Of a DNA stretch of 64,000 nt, positions 63,760 to 64,000 are shown piece after piece. The notes under the pieces were generated by a model, which was given only the letters and a program-made list of their open reading frames with translations, ran no database searches and was not told the DNA's origin. The first letter of the stretch is position 1. Each line of letters starts with the position of its first letter. Both the position numbers and the translations under genes were made by a program. Origin of the DNA: Brevibacterium permense (GTDB taxonomy: Bacteria > Actinomycetota > Actinomycetes > Actinomycetales > Brevibacteriaceae). The DNA is taken from NCBI RefSeq assembly GCF_025506275.1, contig NZ_QYCP01000093.1:62001-126000 (forward strand), given 5' to 3'.

Positions 63760-64000
63760 ATGACCGCATACGCCGATCTCGATCTCACTGAACTCACCAC
63801 TGCGATCCGCACGGGTCAGCTCTCGCCGTCGGAGGCTCTCGAGGGGCACCTCGCGCGCATCGACGCCGTCAACCCGTCTATCAACGCGGTCGTAACCCGA
63901 GTCGACGAGGCTGCGCGGGAACGCGCCGCTGCCGCCGACGCACAGTTCGTCGCCGCCCGTGCCGAGGGGCGGGATCTGCCCCCACTCTTCGGGGTGCCGC
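63760..64000 (+). CDS. Amidase (amidase-signature family), 5' part only
   Basis: The frame opens at the ATG at 63760 with AGGAGAGG about 8 bases ahead, and it runs off the right edge after 80 residues. The visible part, SPSEALEGHLARIDAVNPSINAVV followed by LPPLFGVP, is the typical N-terminus of amidase-signature enzymes, with the Ser-Ser-Lys triad still to come. It diverges from AbgT across a 230-base control region. Substrate and length cannot be judged. Confidence 0.85.
   Translation, partial: MTAYADLDLTELTTAIRTGQLSPSEALEGHLARIDAVNPSINAVVTRVDEAARERAAAADAQFVAARAEGRDLPPLFGVP

Overview
The window looks like a piece of chromosome from a high-GC actinobacterium. Codon use is GC-rich, genes are tightly packed with many ATGA or GTGA start/stop overlaps, TetR and Lrp regulators are present, and the secondary cell-wall polymer genes are Gram-positive in type. 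Brevibacterium is the genus I would guess, but that is inference from gene content. I see no rRNA, complete tRNA, CRISPR array or transposase gene.

Left edge (1-3.4 kb): the minus strand carries one very large open frame that runs off the window. It joins a Cap4/DUF4297-like nuclease to a STAND-type P-loop NTPase, an architecture typical of anti-phage defence. The spacer beside it holds a short tRNA-3'-end-like sequence that could be an old attachment site.

Catabolic block (3.8-18.4 kb): acetoacetate-CoA ligase, acyl-CoA dehydrogenase and acyl-CoA synthetase lie on the minus strand, divergent from a TetR regulator. Next comes a plus-strand peptide-type ABC operon: permease, a permease-ATPase fusion, a second ATPase, a serine hydrolase and a binding lipoprotein. 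Convergent to it is an SdsA-like alkyl sulfatase. A palindrome TTnnACACnGTGTnnAA, exact or degenerate, sits in three control regions here, which suggests a single TetR-controlled regulon.

Cell-surface polymer cluster (18.5-50.2 kb): wecC and wecB are divergent and would supply UDP-ManNAcA. A seven-gene minus-strand set (31.9 to 21.3 kb) encodes glycosyltransferases, two alpha/beta-hydrolase-like proteins and a pyruvyl-transferase-family enzyme. Facing it is a plus-strand operon with a CapD-like dehydratase, a WecA/TagO-like initiating transferase, two GT4 enzymes, a Wzm/Wzt (TagGH-like) exporter and a DUF6270 protein. A markedly AT-richer insert (41.2-47.1 kb) adds a hexapeptide acetyltransferase, a third alpha/beta protein and a TagF-like polymerase. 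It is followed by a decayed asparagine-synthetase-like pseudogene and a degenerate LytR-CpsA-Psr protein. Together these suggest a pyruvylated, possibly acetylated, teichoic-acid-like polymer.

Right part (50.4-64 kb): a CocE-type hydrolase directly precedes an OpuC-type osmoprotectant ABC transporter. Then come an orphan family-5 binding lipoprotein, a DUF885 peptidase-like protein, a YceI protein with a long acidic/proline-rich tail, a double-AsnC regulator, an AbgT transporter and the start of an amidase.
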